Shown here: positions 19,353 to 28,865 of the stretch, piece by piece
Numbering within the stretch: position 1 is the first letter of the stretch
Layout of the letters: each line of letters begins with the position of its first letter
Assembly (NCBI RefSeq): GCF_036365825.1
Contig: NZ_CP142675.1
Span: forward strand, 1,240,001-1,304,000
Length of the DNA: 64,000 nucleotides
DNA from: Qipengyuania sp. HL-TH1
Lineage (GTDB): Bacteria; Pseudomonadota; Alphaproteobacteria; Sphingomonadales; Sphingomonadaceae
Direction: 5' to 3'
Program-made: the position numbers and the translations under genes
The notes under the pieces: generated by a model
What the model was told of the DNA's origin: nothing
The model's input: only the letters and a program-made list of their open reading frames with translations
The model's database searches: none

Positions 19353-20387
19353 TCAGAGCCGCAGCGACAATCCGAGATTGACCCCGTGGCTGACCCGCGC
19401 GTCGCTGAAATCCTGCACCCCGGTCAGCGGAAAGAACAGCACCGCACGATAGCGCAGGTCGAGCGCGAGGTTCTCCGACAGGATGAACTGTGCGCCGACC
19501 GCGAAATCAGGTCCGATGCTGAACTCGCCCTCCTCGCGCCCGGCGATGCTGTCGCTGAACAGTCCCGAGGGGTCTTCGATGACGGTCAGCACATCGTAAT
19601 CGGGACGATAGCTGGCCTGCAGCATGCCGTTGAAGAAGGCCACCGCATTCTCGCCGAACGGCACGAAGGCGGTCGCGCCGCCGCGCGCGCTGAAGGTCTG
19701 GATTGTCCCGTCCTGCCGCACGCCGGCGATCAGCGGCGGGACCGAAGGGATGACCGGCGGTGCCGGATCGCCCTCGATCGCAGCACGCGACAGCGCGATG
19801 ACCGTGGGGATCGCGACGCTTTGCACGATCCGCAGGTCGCCGACGAAGGCGGTATCGAGCCGCTCGTAGCGAATACCGCCAAGCAGCGCGAAACTTTCAC
19901 TCTGCCGGCGTTGCCAGGTCAGTTCGATATCGATGCGGTCGGTGCTGCTGACCGTGTCGGCATCGAAATTGACGAGGTCGATGAACTCGGTAGCCCCCAG
20001 CGTTAGCGTGCGCGACACGGTCGCCGACAGCGCGGCATCGCCCTCGCCGCTGCCATACATGGCGGTAAGCGTGAACCGGTCGCGATCGTCGCCGAAATTG
20101 ACCATCGCGCCGATCATCGGATAGCCGACCTGGTCGGACAGGACGCCTTCGCCCTCGCTCACCGTGGTCAGCTGCGGTTCGACGCCGAAAGCGGTGCGCA
20201 GCACCGCGATATCCGCCGGGTCGAGCGCATCGCCCTCGTCCAGCCCGGGATCGATGCCCGATGTGCGCAGGTTCGAATTGTCGAAATAATAGGACACGCG
20301 CGGGCCGATGACGACATCGGCGCGGGCCGGAGTTGCAGTTGCCGCGGCCAGTACCGCGAGACTGGCCAGGGCAAGCTGTTTGCGCAT
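19353..20387 (-). CDS. outer-membrane beta-barrel protein of unknown function
   Basis: A 344-residue product with signal peptide (MRKQLALASLAVLAAATATPARA) and alternating hydrophobic/polar strands, such as VVIGPRVSYYFDNSNL, RFTLTAMYGSGEG and NLALDLRYRAVLFF, ending in VNLGLSLRL with a hydrophobic final residue. These are the usual marks of a barrel inserted by BAM. No specific family is recognised. It lies 1 bp downstream of prfB and upstream of the caspase gene, so co-transcription of the three is likely. Confidence 0.8.
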   Translation of the reverse strand: MRKQLALASLAVLAAATATPARADVVIGPRVSYYFDNSNLRTSGIDPGLDEGDALDPADIAVLRTAFGVEPQLTTVSEGEGVLSDQVGYPMIGAMVNFGDDRDRFTLTAMYGSGEGDAALSATVSRTLTLGATEFIDLVNFDADTVSSTDRIDIELTWQRRQSESFALLGGIRYERLDTAFVGDLRIVQSVAIPTVIALSRAAIEGDPAPPVIPSVPPLIAGVRQDGTIQTFSARGGATAFVPFGENAVAFFNGMLQASYRPDYDVLTVIEDPSGLFSDSIAGREEGEFSIGPDFAVGAQFILSENLALDLRYRAVLFFPLTGVQDFSDARVSHGVNLGLSLRL

Positions 20388-20388
20388 C

Positions 20389-21516
20389 CTATTCGGTATC
20401 CTCCACCTCGACCGTTTCGCCGGTCACGCGCTGGGCCAGCGCGGCGGAAATGAACGGGTCCAGCGCGCCGTCGAGCACGTCGTCAGGCGTAGGCGACTGC
20501 ACGCCGGTACGCAAATCCTTCACCATCTGGTACGGCTGCAGCACATAGGAGCGGATCTGGTGGCCCCACCCGATCTCGCTCTTTTCCTGATACTCACCCG
20601 AAGCGGCGGCCTCGCGTTCGGCCATCTCGCGTTCGAACAGGCGAGCCTTGAGCATGTTCATCGCGGTTGCGCGGTTCTTGTGCTGGCTGCGGTCGTTCTG
20701 GCTCGCCACCACGATGCCGGTTGGCTGGTGGGTGATCCGGACCGCGGAATCGGTCGTGTTGACGTGCTGCCCGCCCGCACCCGACGCGCGATAGGTGTCG
20801 ATCTTGAGATCGGACGGGTTGATCTCGATGTCGATATCGTCGTCGATCACCGGATAGACCCAGACCGAGCTGAAGCTGGTGTGGCGCCGCGCCGAGCTGT
20901 CATAAGGGCTTATACGTACCAACCGGTGGACGCCGCTTTCGGTCTTGGCATAGCCATAGGCGTTCTCGCCCTTGATCAGCAGCGTCGCGCTCTTGATCCC
21001 GGCCTGGTCGCCCGCGGCATATTCGACCGTCTCGACCTTGAACCCGCGCCGTTCGGCCCAGCGCGCATACATGCGCAGCAGCATCTCGGCCCAGTCCTGG
21101 CTCTCGGTCCCGCCGGCACCGGCATTGATCTGCAGATAGGTATCGGCGCCATCCGCCTCGCCCGAGAGCAGCGCCTGCACCTTGTCGCGATCGGCGCGCT
21201 CGGCCAGCCGGGACAGCGTGTCCAGTCCCTCGCGCTCGACCTCGGCATCGCCTTCGGCCTCGCCCATGTCGACGAATTCGACCGCGTCGCCCATCTCGCT
21301 TTCGATTTCGCGCACTGTGTTGATCGCGGTTTCGAGCCGCTTCTGCTCCTGCGTGATCGCCTGCGCCTGCTTGGGATCGTCCCACAATGTGGGGTCCTGT
21401 ACGCGCGCGTCGAGTTCCTCGAGCCGGCGCAGCGCGCGGTCCCAGTCGAGCGACTGGCGCACCAGCGCCAGTGCGGCTTCGATCCGTTCGATATGGGCCT
21501 GCCCTTCGGCACGCAT
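20389..21516 (-). CDS. prfB: peptide chain release factor 2
   Basis: Terminates translation at UGA and UAA. The 375-residue product has the GGQ motif in [21 protein letters not shown] and the stop-codon reading loop [15 protein letters not shown]. The latter has SPY where E. coli RF2 has SPF, and lacks the PAT/PVT of RF1. No programmed frameshift is present: the frame is open from the ATG at 21516, preceded by CAGGAGAG. Confidence 0.96.
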   Translation of the reverse strand: MRAEGQAHIERIEAALALVRQSLDWDRALRRLEELDARVQDPTLWDDPKQAQAITQEQKRLETAINTVREIESEMGDAVEFVDMGEAEGDAEVEREGLDTLSRLAERADRDKVQALLSGEADGADTYLQINAGAGGTESQDWAEMLLRMYARWAERRGFKVETVEYAAGDQAGIKSATLLIKGENAYGYAKTESGVHRLVRISPYDSSARRHTSFSSVWVYPVIDDDIDIEINPSDLKIDTYRASGAGGQHVNTTDSAVRITHQPTGIVVASQNDRSQHKNRATAMNMLKARLFEREMAEREAAASGEYQEKSEIGWGHQIRSYVLQPYQMVKDLRTGVQSPTPDDVLDGALDPFISAALAQRVTGETVEVEDTE

Positions 21517-21593
21517 GGAACTCTCCTGAGAAAAGGTGTGCGGGCGCGCCGCCTAGCGCAGACGCGCGGCGCGGGAAAGGTGCTGCGGCGTGG

Positions 21594-22139
21594 TTACTTG
21601 CGCTTCAGCGAGCGCACCGCGGCCAGGCTACGCGCGATATGTTCATTCGGCTTCAGATCCGAATAGACGAAGGCGATCGTTCCATCGGAATCGATCACAT
21701 AGGTCGTGCGGTCGCTCCACCCGGCACGGGCGCCGCCCTTTGCGCCGAGCGAGACGTCATATTGCGCGATCAGTTCGGGCGTCGCCGCAGCGACGGGAAA
21801 CTCGCCCGCACAATGCTTGGCGGAAAACTCGCGCAGCTGGTCGGTATTGCCGCCGGTCATGCCGATGACCGTGGCCCCGGCCGCGCGGAACTCGCCGATA
21901 GCGGCGGCAAAGGCCTGCGCTTCGAGATTGCACCCCGAGGTAAAGGCCGCGGGGAAGAAATAGAGCACCACCGGGCCCTGCTTGAGCGACGTGCCCAAAT
22001 CGACGCGGATCGGTTTGCCCGCGAGCGCACCCTGCGCCGTGAACCCGGGCGCCTGCGCCCCCTGGTCGAGCGCTGCAAGGACCGGTGTTGCAGTCAGGCC
22101 GAGCGCAGCGGCGGCGAACAGGGTGTGGAGCATCTTCAT
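21594..22139 (-). CDS. peroxiredoxin, PrxQ/BCP type, with signal peptide
   Basis: Reduces peroxides with a thiol. The 181-residue product has a signal peptide (MKMLHTLFAAAALGLTATPVLA) and a PrxQ domain. The peroxidatic cysteine is in FFPAAFTSGCNLEAQAF, where the family pattern is Pxx(S/T)xxC, and a second cysteine in FSAKHCAGEFPV could resolve it. The exported form is unusual for the family and suggests a periplasmic role. In-frame ATGs at 22148 and 22151 are alternatives. The gene is between PBP1A and prfB. Confidence 0.88.
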   Translation of the reverse strand: MKMLHTLFAAAALGLTATPVLAALDQGAQAPGFTAQGALAGKPIRVDLGTSLKQGPVVLYFFPAAFTSGCNLEAQAFAAAIGEFRAAGATVIGMTGGNTDQLREFSAKHCAGEFPVAAATPELIAQYDVSLGAKGGARAGWSDRTTYVIDSDGTIAFVYSDLKPNEHIARSLAAVRSLKRK

Positions 22140-22182
22140 GCCCCGCATCATGAACCGCACCGCCGCCGCTGCCAAGCCGGGA

Positions 22183-24681
22183 TCAGTAAATGCCGCCCTG
22201 GTCCTCGACGAAGTCGTTGGGCTGGTCGCCGCGATCGTTCGCGGCGGCCTGCTGTGCCTCGAGGCGGCCGCGGCGGATCAGTTCGAGAATCTCGTTGCGC
22301 TTGGCGGCGATGGCGTCACTGCGCGTCGCGCGCGGCGGTTCGGTGTCGGGCTTGAAGGCTTCCCAGATGATCGTCGCGGTGGGTTCGTCCGAGGGCGTTC
22401 CCTCGAACACGCGCTTGCCGCTGCGACGGTCGATCTTGACCATCCGCACTCCCGGCGGGGCGACGAAATCCTCCGCCGTCCAGCGGTCCTTGGTCGCTTC
22501 GATAAAGCGCTTCATGATCGTGGCCGCGGTATTGCCGCCCTGCACCCAGCCGCCAAGATTGCGCGGCTGGTCGAAGCCGACATACATGCCGGCGATGATT
22601 TCGGGCGAGCCGCCGACGAACCAGGCATTGGTCGGGCCGTTGGTGGTGCCGGTCTTGCCGAACAGCGGCAGGTCGAGGCTACGCAGGCGGACTGCGGTAC
22701 CGCGGGTGACCACGCCCTGTAGCATATGGACCATCTGGAACGCGGTGCGCGGATCGAGCACCTGCTTGCCCGACACATCGAAGCGCGGCATCGGCTGGCC
22801 GTCCCATTCTTCGAGGTTGCAGCCGGTACAATCGCGCGTGTCGGTGCGGAAGATGACCTTGCCATCGCGGTCCTGCACGTAATCGATCACCGATCCGGCG
22901 TTCTGGCGGCCCCAATTGGCGAGCGCGGCATAGCCGTTGACCATCCGTGCCACGGTGGTGTCGCCTGCTCCTAGAGCGAAGGAATAATAGGGTTCGTAGG
23001 ACCCGATGCCGAGCCGGTCGATGGTCTGGATGACATTGTCCATCCCGGTATCGTCGGCGATATGGACGGTCATCAGATTGCGGCTCTGTTCGAGGCCCCA
23101 GCGCAGCGTATGGATCCCGCCCCCGCCACCGCCAAAATTGCGGAAGCATTTCTCACCCAGATTGGCGCCCTGCCACACGCAGAAGGTCTGGTCGGGAACC
23201 TGCGTCGCCGGGGTCATCCCCTGGTCGAGCGCGGCGGCATAGACGAACGGCTTGATCGTCGAACCCGGCTGGCGCAGCGCCTGCGTGGCGCGGTTGAAAC
23301 TGCCCAGGCGGCTGTCGAACCCGCCCTGCATGGCGAGGATACGGCCTGTCTGCGGCGCTTCGGCGAGGAAGGCACCCGACACTTCGGGTACGCCGCGAAT
23401 GGCATAGCCTGCGCCCGAACGCGCCGCCGCCACGACATCGCCGGGCTTGAGCGACGATGGGCCGCCCGACAGCGCGAATTCCTCGCCATCGCTGAAGCCG
23501 ATCCGGCCCGGCGCGGTGACCACGCCCACGCGCCAGTCGCGATAGTTGATCGCGATGTTCGAGGAAGCGAGCTGCGCGGTGAGATCGCCATTGTCCGGAT
23601 TGAGCGTGGCAATCGGCCCGGTAAAGCCGCGATTGCCGTGATAGCTGATGAGCTGCGCGCGCAGCGCATCGCGCGCCGCCTCCTGGAGTTCGAGGTCGAG
23701 CGAGGTGCGCACCCACAGCCCGCCCGAATAGACGCTGTTGCGCCCGTCATCGCCGGTTTCGCCGAAACGGTCGATCAGCTGGCGGCGCACTTCCTCGAGG
23801 AAATAGCCCGCATCGGCCGAGCGTGTGCCGCGCTGCTCGACCAGTCCCAGATCCATCCGCTTGGCCGCTTCGCCAGCGCTCGCGGTGATGAAGTCGTTGG
23901 CGACCATCTGGTCGAGCACGAAATTGCGCCGCGCGATGGCAAGGTCGTGATAGCGCTCGCGGCCATAGCGTTCGGGGGCCTTGGGCAGGATCGCGAGAAA
24001 GGCGATCTGGTGCAGCTCGAGATCGCCGACATCCCTGTCGAAATAGGCACGCGACGCCGCCTGCACGCCGAAGCTGCGCCGACCCAGCGGGATCTCGTTG
24101 AGATAGAGCTCGAGGATTTCCTCCTTGGTCAGCACGCTTTCGATGCGCGTGGCGAGGATCATTTCCTTCAGCTTGCGGGTGACCGAATATTCATCGCCCA
24201 GCAGCAGGTTCTTGGCGACCTGCTGGGTGATGGTCGAGCCGCCGACCGCGCGTTCGCCCGAACTGAACTTGGTTGCGTAATCGATCACCGCATTGGCCGT
24301 GCCGGTGACGTCGACGCCGCCATGGCTGAAGAAGGTCTTGTCCTCGGCCGAGAGGAAAGCTTCGACGAGCTGCTCGGGGAAATCCACATATTGCAGCTGC
24401 ACGCGGCGTTCGCGCGCGTAGGTGTTGACGATTTCGCCATCGATCCCGCGCACTACGCTGGGCAGCGGGGTCTCGTATTCGAGCAGCGATTCGGCATCGG
24501 GCAGATTGCGCCCGAGCGTCGCCCAGGCGAGCACGATCATCACCACTGCGAAACCGGTGACATAGCTCGCGAGCCGCAGCTTGCGGTTGCGCGACCAATT
24601 GTCGTCGAACCACGCGATCAGCCGCTTGGGATCGCGGCTGATGCGGTAACGGTAATATTGCAGGGCTGGCTGGTCGGGCAT
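22183..24681 (-). CDS. penicillin-binding protein 1A (transglycosylase/transpeptidase)
   Basis: Class A murein synthase of 832 residues. One membrane helix (residues 37-58) is followed by the glycosyltransferase 51 domain, with catalytic Glu in SAEDKTFFSHGGVD and the RAVGGSTITQQVAKNLLLG and RKLKEMILA motifs. The transpeptidase has the active serine in RQPGSTIKPFVY (STIK), SRN in EQSRN and KTGTTNGPTNAW. An inserted OB-like region lies between the domains. The ATG at 24681 starts MPDQPALQYYRYR. An upstream alternative start in the same frame adds 12 residues. Confidence 0.95.
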   Translation of the reverse strand: MPDQPALQYYRYRISRDPKRLIAWFDDNWSRNRKLRLASYVTGFAVVMIVLAWATLGRNLPDAESLLEYETPLPSVVRGIDGEIVNTYARERRVQLQYVDFPEQLVEAFLSAEDKTFFSHGGVDVTGTANAVIDYATKFSSGERAVGGSTITQQVAKNLLLGDEYSVTRKLKEMILATRIESVLTKEEILELYLNEIPLGRRSFGVQAASRAYFDRDVGDLELHQIAFLAILPKAPERYGRERYHDLAIARRNFVLDQMVANDFITASAGEAAKRMDLGLVEQRGTRSADAGYFLEEVRRQLIDRFGETGDDGRNSVYSGGLWVRTSLDLELQEAARDALRAQLISYHGNRGFTGPIATLNPDNGDLTAQLASSNIAINYRDWRVGVVTAPGRIGFSDGEEFALSGGPSSLKPGDVVAAARSGAGYAIRGVPEVSGAFLAEAPQTGRILAMQGGFDSRLGSFNRATQALRQPGSTIKPFVYAAALDQGMTPATQVPDQTFCVWQGANLGEKCFRNFGGGGGGIHTLRWGLEQSRNLMTVHIADDTGMDNVIQTIDRLGIGSYEPYYSFALGAGDTTVARMVNGYAALANWGRQNAGSVIDYVQDRDGKVIFRTDTRDCTGCNLEEWDGQPMPRFDVSGKQVLDPRTAFQMVHMLQGVVTRGTAVRLRSLDLPLFGKTGTTNGPTNAWFVGGSPEIIAGMYVGFDQPRNLGGWVQGGNTAATIMKRFIEATKDRWTAEDFVAPPGVRMVKIDRRSGKRVFEGTPSDEPTATIIWEAFKPDTEPPRATRSDAIAAKRNEILELIRRGRLEAQQAAANDRGDQPNDFVEDQGGIY

Positions 24682-24744
24682 GGTGTCGGATGAGCCTCTA
24701 GCACGCCAATTTGGCAATTCGCCAGAAGGATTAGCGCCTCGCCG

Positions 24745-25617
24745 TCAGCTTTCTTGCTGGCGGGCGAAATAGATGCGGATGGCGCGCGCCATCACCTCGG
24801 CAAAACGCGCGCGGCCTTCGGGCGAGGCGAGCCGCTGCGCATCGGCCTCGTTGGTGATGAACCCGCTTTCGAACAGGACCGAGGGCACATCGGGTGCACG
24901 CAGCACCTTGAGCGCGGCCGACCGGCGTGCCTGCGGATGGAACCGGATCGCGTCCTCGCCCTCGCGGCGGATCAGCCGCGCGAATTCGTCCGATTGCTCC
25001 TGCGTGCGTCGCTGCGACAATTCGACGAGAATCGTGTTCACCACATCGCTCCGTCCGCCGACATCGACGCCGTTGAGCCGGTCGGAAGCATTCTCGCGCT
25101 CGGCGAAGCGCGCGGCGGCCTCGCTCGAGGCCTGGTTCGACAGCGTATAGATACTCGCCCCGGTGACCTCGGCCGCATCGCCCGCGCTGTCGGCATGGAT
25201 CGAGAGGAACAGGTCGGCATCGAGCCGCCGCGCGATCGCCACCCGCTCGGCATGGACCAGATAGCGATCGTCCTCGCGGGTCATGGCGACGCGGACATTG
25301 CCTTCCTTCTCCAGCTCAGCGCGTAGCGCGCGGGCGAGGCCAAGGACGACTGTCTTTTCGCGGTAGCCCTGCCCCGATGCTCCGGGATCGTGTCCGCCAT
25401 GGCCGGCATCGATCACCACCAGCGGCAAACCCTCGCGGCCCGCCACATCGGGTAAGGCGCCCGGTGCATCCGCCTTGGGCAAATTGACACGCAGCACGTA
25501 AGCGCGTCCGATCTCGGGCACGGGAATGCGCTGCGCGGTCACCACCAGCGCGGCCACCACTGCGAGCGGCAGCAGGACCAGCAGGAGGATGTGCGTCCGG
25601 ATCGACATGGCATGCAT
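24745..25617 (-). CDS. N-acetylmuramoyl-L-alanine amidase
   Basis: Zn-dependent amidase_3 that cuts the peptide from muramic acid. The 290-residue product has a signal anchor (THILLLVLLPLAVVAALVV) then the zinc ligands in VIDAGHGGHDPGA (His), the Glu of GYREK, and His of FLSIHADSAG, with the catalytic Glu in VLFESGFITN. ATG 25617 has AAGG upstream; ATG 25608 is an alternative. No AMIN domain is present, so it is a short AmiC-like enzyme. It precedes PBP1A in the same direction. Confidence 0.93.
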   Translation of the reverse strand: MHAMSIRTHILLLVLLPLAVVAALVVTAQRIPVPEIGRAYVLRVNLPKADAPGALPDVAGREGLPLVVIDAGHGGHDPGASGQGYREKTVVLGLARALRAELEKEGNVRVAMTREDDRYLVHAERVAIARRLDADLFLSIHADSAGDAAEVTGASIYTLSNQASSEAAARFAERENASDRLNGVDVGGRSDVVNTILVELSQRRTQEQSDEFARLIRREGEDAIRFHPQARRSAALKVLRAPDVPSVLFESGFITNEADAQRLASPEGRARFAEVMARAIRIYFARQQES

Positions 25618-26057
25618 GGTTACGGCCTTGTTGTCAGATGACGCAATATGGTTGCCGTGTGAAACCCACGGTGCTAGCGACACCATATCGGTTTTCCGGT
25701 GCCTCCGATCGGCGCGAACAATCCGCGACGAAGAGGGTCATCGAAGAAAACCGTTAACTTTCAGACCGCAGCGTTCGTTTCGTTCCGGTCCAATGCAATA
25801 CAGGTTGATGCCGGACATGGCCCGTTACTCCCCGACATTGGCAGCACAGGCACCCGCCTTTGCCGCTGCGTCGGGCCGGACAGCGCAGACCCTGCGCGAG
25901 GCCAGTCCCGCAGTCACGAATACCCGGCCCCTCGCACATGCAGGACACGGCCGGTTCGCAAACACCGCGACGCCCCGACAGGGCCGCGGACTTTCCAACA
26001 GAATACGCCGCGCCCCAGCAGGATCACTCCTGCCCCGGCGCGGCTGGAGACATATCA
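25618..26057. promoter_or_regulatory. 440-bp divergent region: amidase promoter and rne leader
   Basis: This gene-free stretch separates the amidase (minus) from rne (plus). I see no reliable sigma-70 boxes. Short ORFs crossing it have no support. The rne-proximal 250 bp is G+C-rich and could form a long 5' leader, ending in the hairpin listed separately. RNase E genes in other bacteria control their own mRNA through the leader; this is known for E. coli and only inferred here. Confidence 0.5.
26007..26044 (+). promoter_or_regulatory. stem-loop just before the rne ribosome site
   Basis: A perfect 8-bp outer stem, GCCGCGCC (26007-26014) with GGCGCGGC (26037-26044), encloses an inner 5-bp stem, CAGGA (26019-26023) with TCCTG (26028-26032), and a 4-nt loop. 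The ribosome site GGAGA starts within 3 nt of the stem end and the ATG is at 26058. It could protect or target the leader for RNase E itself. Confidence 0.6.
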
Positions 26058-28826
26058 ATGGCAACGCGCATGCTTATCGATGCGCGCCACTCGGAAGAAA
26101 CCCGGGTGGCGGTGCTCAAGGGCAACCGGATTGAAGAATTCGATTTCGAATCCGCCGACCACAAGCAGATCAAGGGCAATATCTATCTTGCCAAGGTAAC
26201 CAGGGTCGAACCGTCGCTGCAGGCGGCGTTCGTGGATTTCGGCGGTAATCGCCACGGCTTTCTCGCCTTCAGCGAAATCCATCCCGATTATTACCAGATC
26301 CCCAAGGAAGACCGCGACGAACTGCTCGCGGCCGAGGCCGAAGCGGCCGAGGAAGAAGCCCGTCTGCGCGACGAGGAAGAAGACCGCGGCGAAATGCCCG
26401 GCGACGAATACGACGCCGATGACGAAAGCTCCGGCGCCCTCGCCGAAGACCTCGCCGAAGACGGCCTCGAGGAAGTCGACACCTCCGACAAGGACGACGT
26501 CGCGACGATCGAGGAAGGTCATCTCGACCGCGACGACGACGATGATGACGATAGCGACGACGATTCCGACGAAGAGGAATCGGATGGCGACAACCGCCGC
26601 AAGGGCCGCAACCAGAGCCGTCGTGGCCGCGGTCGCCGTCAGGGCCAGGGCAAGGGCCGCACCCGCGCCAAGGAAGTCGACGAAGCGCGCGCCAAGCGCA
26701 TGGCGCTGCGTCGCCGCTACAAGATCCAGGACGTCATCCAGCGCCGCCAGGTGCTGCTCGTCCAGGTCGTCAAGGAAGAACGCGGCAACAAGGGCGCTGC
26801 GCTGACCAGCTATCTCAGCCTCGCCGGCCGCTACACCGTGCTGATGCCCAACAGCAGCCACGGCGGCGGCATTTCGCGCAAGATCTCCAGCGCGGCCGAC
26901 CGCAAGCGGCTCAAGCAGGTCGTCAGCGACCTGACTCTGCCCCGCACCATGGGGCTGATCGTCCGCACCGCCGGGCTCAGCCGCACCAAGACCGAAATCA
27001 AGCGCGATTTCGATTACCTCGCCCGCCTGTGGGACGAGATCCGCGAACGCACGCTGGATTCGAGCGCGCCCGCGTTGATCCATTCGGACAGCGACCTGAT
27101 CAAGCGCGCGATCCGCGACATCTACAATCGCGACATCGAGGAAGTCGTGGTCGAGGGCGAAGAAGGCTACAAGCTGGCCAAGCAGTTCATGAAGCTGCTG
27201 ATGCCCAGCCATGCCCGCCGGGTGAAGCAGTATTCGGACCCCGTGCCGCTGTTCCAGCGCTACGGCGCCGAAGACCAGCTCAAGGCGATGTACGATCCCG
27301 TCGTGCAGCTCAAATCGGGTGGCTATCTGGTCATCAACCCGACCGAGGCGCTGGTGTCGATCGACATCAACTCGGGCCGCTCCACCAAGGAGCACAATAT
27401 CGAGCAGACCGCGCTGCATACCAATCTCGAAGCCGCGCGCGAGATCGCCCGCCAATTGCGCCTGCGCGACATGGCCGGTCTCGTGGTGATCGACTTCATC
27501 GACCAGGAGCACCACTCCAACACGCGCAAGGTCGAAAAGGCGATGAAGGACGCGCTCAAGACCGATCGCGCGCGCATCCAGGTCGGCCGCATCTCGAGCT
27601 TCGGCCTGATGGAGATGAGCCGCCAGCGCCTGCGCACCGGCGTGCTCGAAGCGACCACCCGCGAATGTCCGCATTGCGACGGCACCGGCCTGGTCCGCAC
27701 CGCGTCGAGCGCGGGCCTGTCGGCGCTGCGCCAGATCGAGGATGAAGCCGCCAAGGGCAAGGGTTCGACCATCCGCCTGGCAGCCAGCACCGAAGCCGCA
27801 GTCTATCTGCTCAACGAAAAGCGCGCCGATCTCATGGAGATCGAACAGCGCTACCATGTGACCGTCGAAGTCGTGCCCGAAGGCGAAGACGAAGGCGCGA
27901 AGATGTCGGTCTCCAGCCATGGGCCCAAGCCCAAGGACGCGCCGCGCTTCGACACCATCGTCGATGACGAGGACGATGAGGAAATCCTCGACGAGAACGA
28001 CGACGACAGCGAACGCGACGACAGCAATGGCGGCGAGGACGACGATCGTCCGCGCAAGAAGCGCCGCCGCCGCCGGGGCGGTCGCGGACGCAACAAGGGT
28101 CGCCAGCATTCCGACGATGACGATCGCGACGATTCGGATGACGACGACAATGGCGATGACAGCGACGACGACACGGACACGGATACCGACGCCGATAGCG
28201 AAAGCGACGACGGCGATGACCGGCCGAAGAAGCGCCGCCGCCGGGGTGGTCGCCGCCGGGGTGGCCGTGGTCGCGGCCGGACCTCGGACGAGGTAACGTC
28301 CGAAGACGCCGAGAAACTCGAAGGGGTTTCGGACGCGGTGGTCGAGGACATGGCCGTGGTCGCGGGTCCCGAGGATTCGCCAGAAACCGCCGAGGCTGCT
28401 GCCGAGACGGAAGAAAAGCCCAAGCCGCGCAAGCGCGCCCCGCGCAAGAAGAAGACCGATGCCGAAGCCGAAGCCGCACCCGCTGCCGACGCACCGGTAG
28501 AGGGGGACGCCGGGGCCGAAGCCAAGCCTGCGCCCAAGAAGCGCGCACCGCGCAAGAAAAAGGCCGAGACCGAAGCCGTTGCCGATGCACCGGCAGAGGG
28601 TGAAGCCGAAGCCAAGCCCGCGCCCAAGAAGCGCGCGCCGCGCAAGAAGAAGGTCGAGGCCGAAGCTGCTCCCGCAGCAGCACCGGTCGAAGCCGTAGCC
28701 GAACCCGCTACGCCGCCTGCTCCCGAGCCTGCGGCACCCAAACCGGTGACGGAAGACAGCGCGGCTTCTGCCGAGCCGGCCAAGCCCAAGCGTGGCTGGT
28801 GGCAGCGCACTTTCGGCGACGAATAA
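26058..28826 (+). CDS. rne: ribonuclease E
   Basis: Endoribonuclease of the RNA degradosome, 922 residues. The N-terminal S1 domain begins MATRMLIDARHSEETRVAVL and is interrupted at about residues 90-235 by a very acidic stretch, including a run of Asp, and then a basic Arg/Gly stretch. The catalytic centre has Asp residues in VSIDINSGRST and GLVVIDFIDQEH, and the Zn-link is CPHCDGTG. The C-terminal 300 residues are low-complexity, with acidic blocks, RRRRGGRG-type basic blocks and three tandem copies of a PKKRAPRKKK unit. ATG 26058 has GGAGA upstream. Confidence 0.95.
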   Translation: MATRMLIDARHSEETRVAVLKGNRIEEFDFESADHKQIKGNIYLAKVTRVEPSLQAAFVDFGGNRHGFLAFSEIHPDYYQIPKEDRDELLAAEAEAAEEEARLRDEEEDRGEMPGDEYDADDESSGALAEDLAEDGLEEVDTSDKDDVATIEEGHLDRDDDDDDDSDDDSDEEESDGDNRRKGRNQSRRGRGRRQGQGKGRTRAKEVDEARAKRMALRRRYKIQDVIQRRQVLLVQVVKEERGNKGAALTSYLSLAGRYTVLMPNSSHGGGISRKISSAADRKRLKQVVSDLTLPRTMGLIVRTAGLSRTKTEIKRDFDYLARLWDEIRERTLDSSAPALIHSDSDLIKRAIRDIYNRDIEEVVVEGEEGYKLAKQFMKLLMPSHARRVKQYSDPVPLFQRYGAEDQLKAMYDPVVQLKSGGYLVINPTEALVSIDINSGRSTKEHNIEQTALHTNLEAAREIARQLRLRDMAGLVVIDFIDQEHHSNTRKVEKAMKDALKTDRARIQVGRISSFGLMEMSRQRLRTGVLEATTRECPHCDGTGLVRTASSAGLSALRQIEDEAAKGKGSTIRLAASTEAAVYLLNEKRADLMEIEQRYHVTVEVVPEGEDEGAKMSVSSHGPKPKDAPRFDTIVDDEDDEEILDENDDDSERDDSNGGEDDDRPRKKRRRRRGGRGRNKGRQHSDDDDRDDSDDDDNGDDSDDDTDTDTDADSESDDGDDRPKKRRRRGGRRRGGRGRGRTSDEVTSEDAEKLEGVSDAVVEDMAVVAGPEDSPETAEAAAETEEKPKPRKRAPRKKKTDAEAEAAPAADAPVEGDAGAEAKPAPKKRAPRKKKAETEAVADAPAEGEAEAKPAPKKRAPRKKKVEAEAAPAAAPVEAVAEPATPPAPEPAAPKPVTEDSAASAEPAKPKRGWWQRTFGDE
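28413..28701 (+). repeat. three in-frame repeats in the rne 3' end
   Basis: The units start near 28415, 28523 and 28613 (108 and 90 bp apart). Each encodes a KPxPxKRAPRKKK core followed by an Ala/Glu-rich spacer (AEAEAAPAADAPVEG in the first). They look like tandem duplications within the RNA- or partner-binding tail. Confidence 0.8.
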
Positions 28827-28838
28827 CAAGCTCAGGGG

Positions 28839-28862
28839 GTCGGCGGGTCTTGCACTCGCCGG
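28839..28862. terminator. hairpin between convergent rne and methyltransferase genes
   Basis: CGGCG (28841-28845) pairs with CGCCG (28857-28861) around an 11-nt loop in the 39-bp gap. No T-run follows, so it is only a weak candidate. Confidence 0.35.
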
Positions 28863-28865
28863 CCC

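Noticed and set aside
20389..21516. Programmed frameshift in prfB
   Set aside because: The frame is open throughout; no in-frame UGA with a slippery site near the start.
23062..24693. Open frame of 543 codons antisense to PBP1A
   Set aside because: Shadow of the PBP1A gene; no start context, no recognised domain.
25810..26134. Short ORF in the rne leader
   Set aside because: It overlaps the rne start in another frame, lacks a ribosome site and shows no domain.
26055..28829. Open frame of 924 codons antisense to rne
   Set aside because: It mirrors the codon pattern of rne, has no domain signature and is explained by high G+C at third positions.
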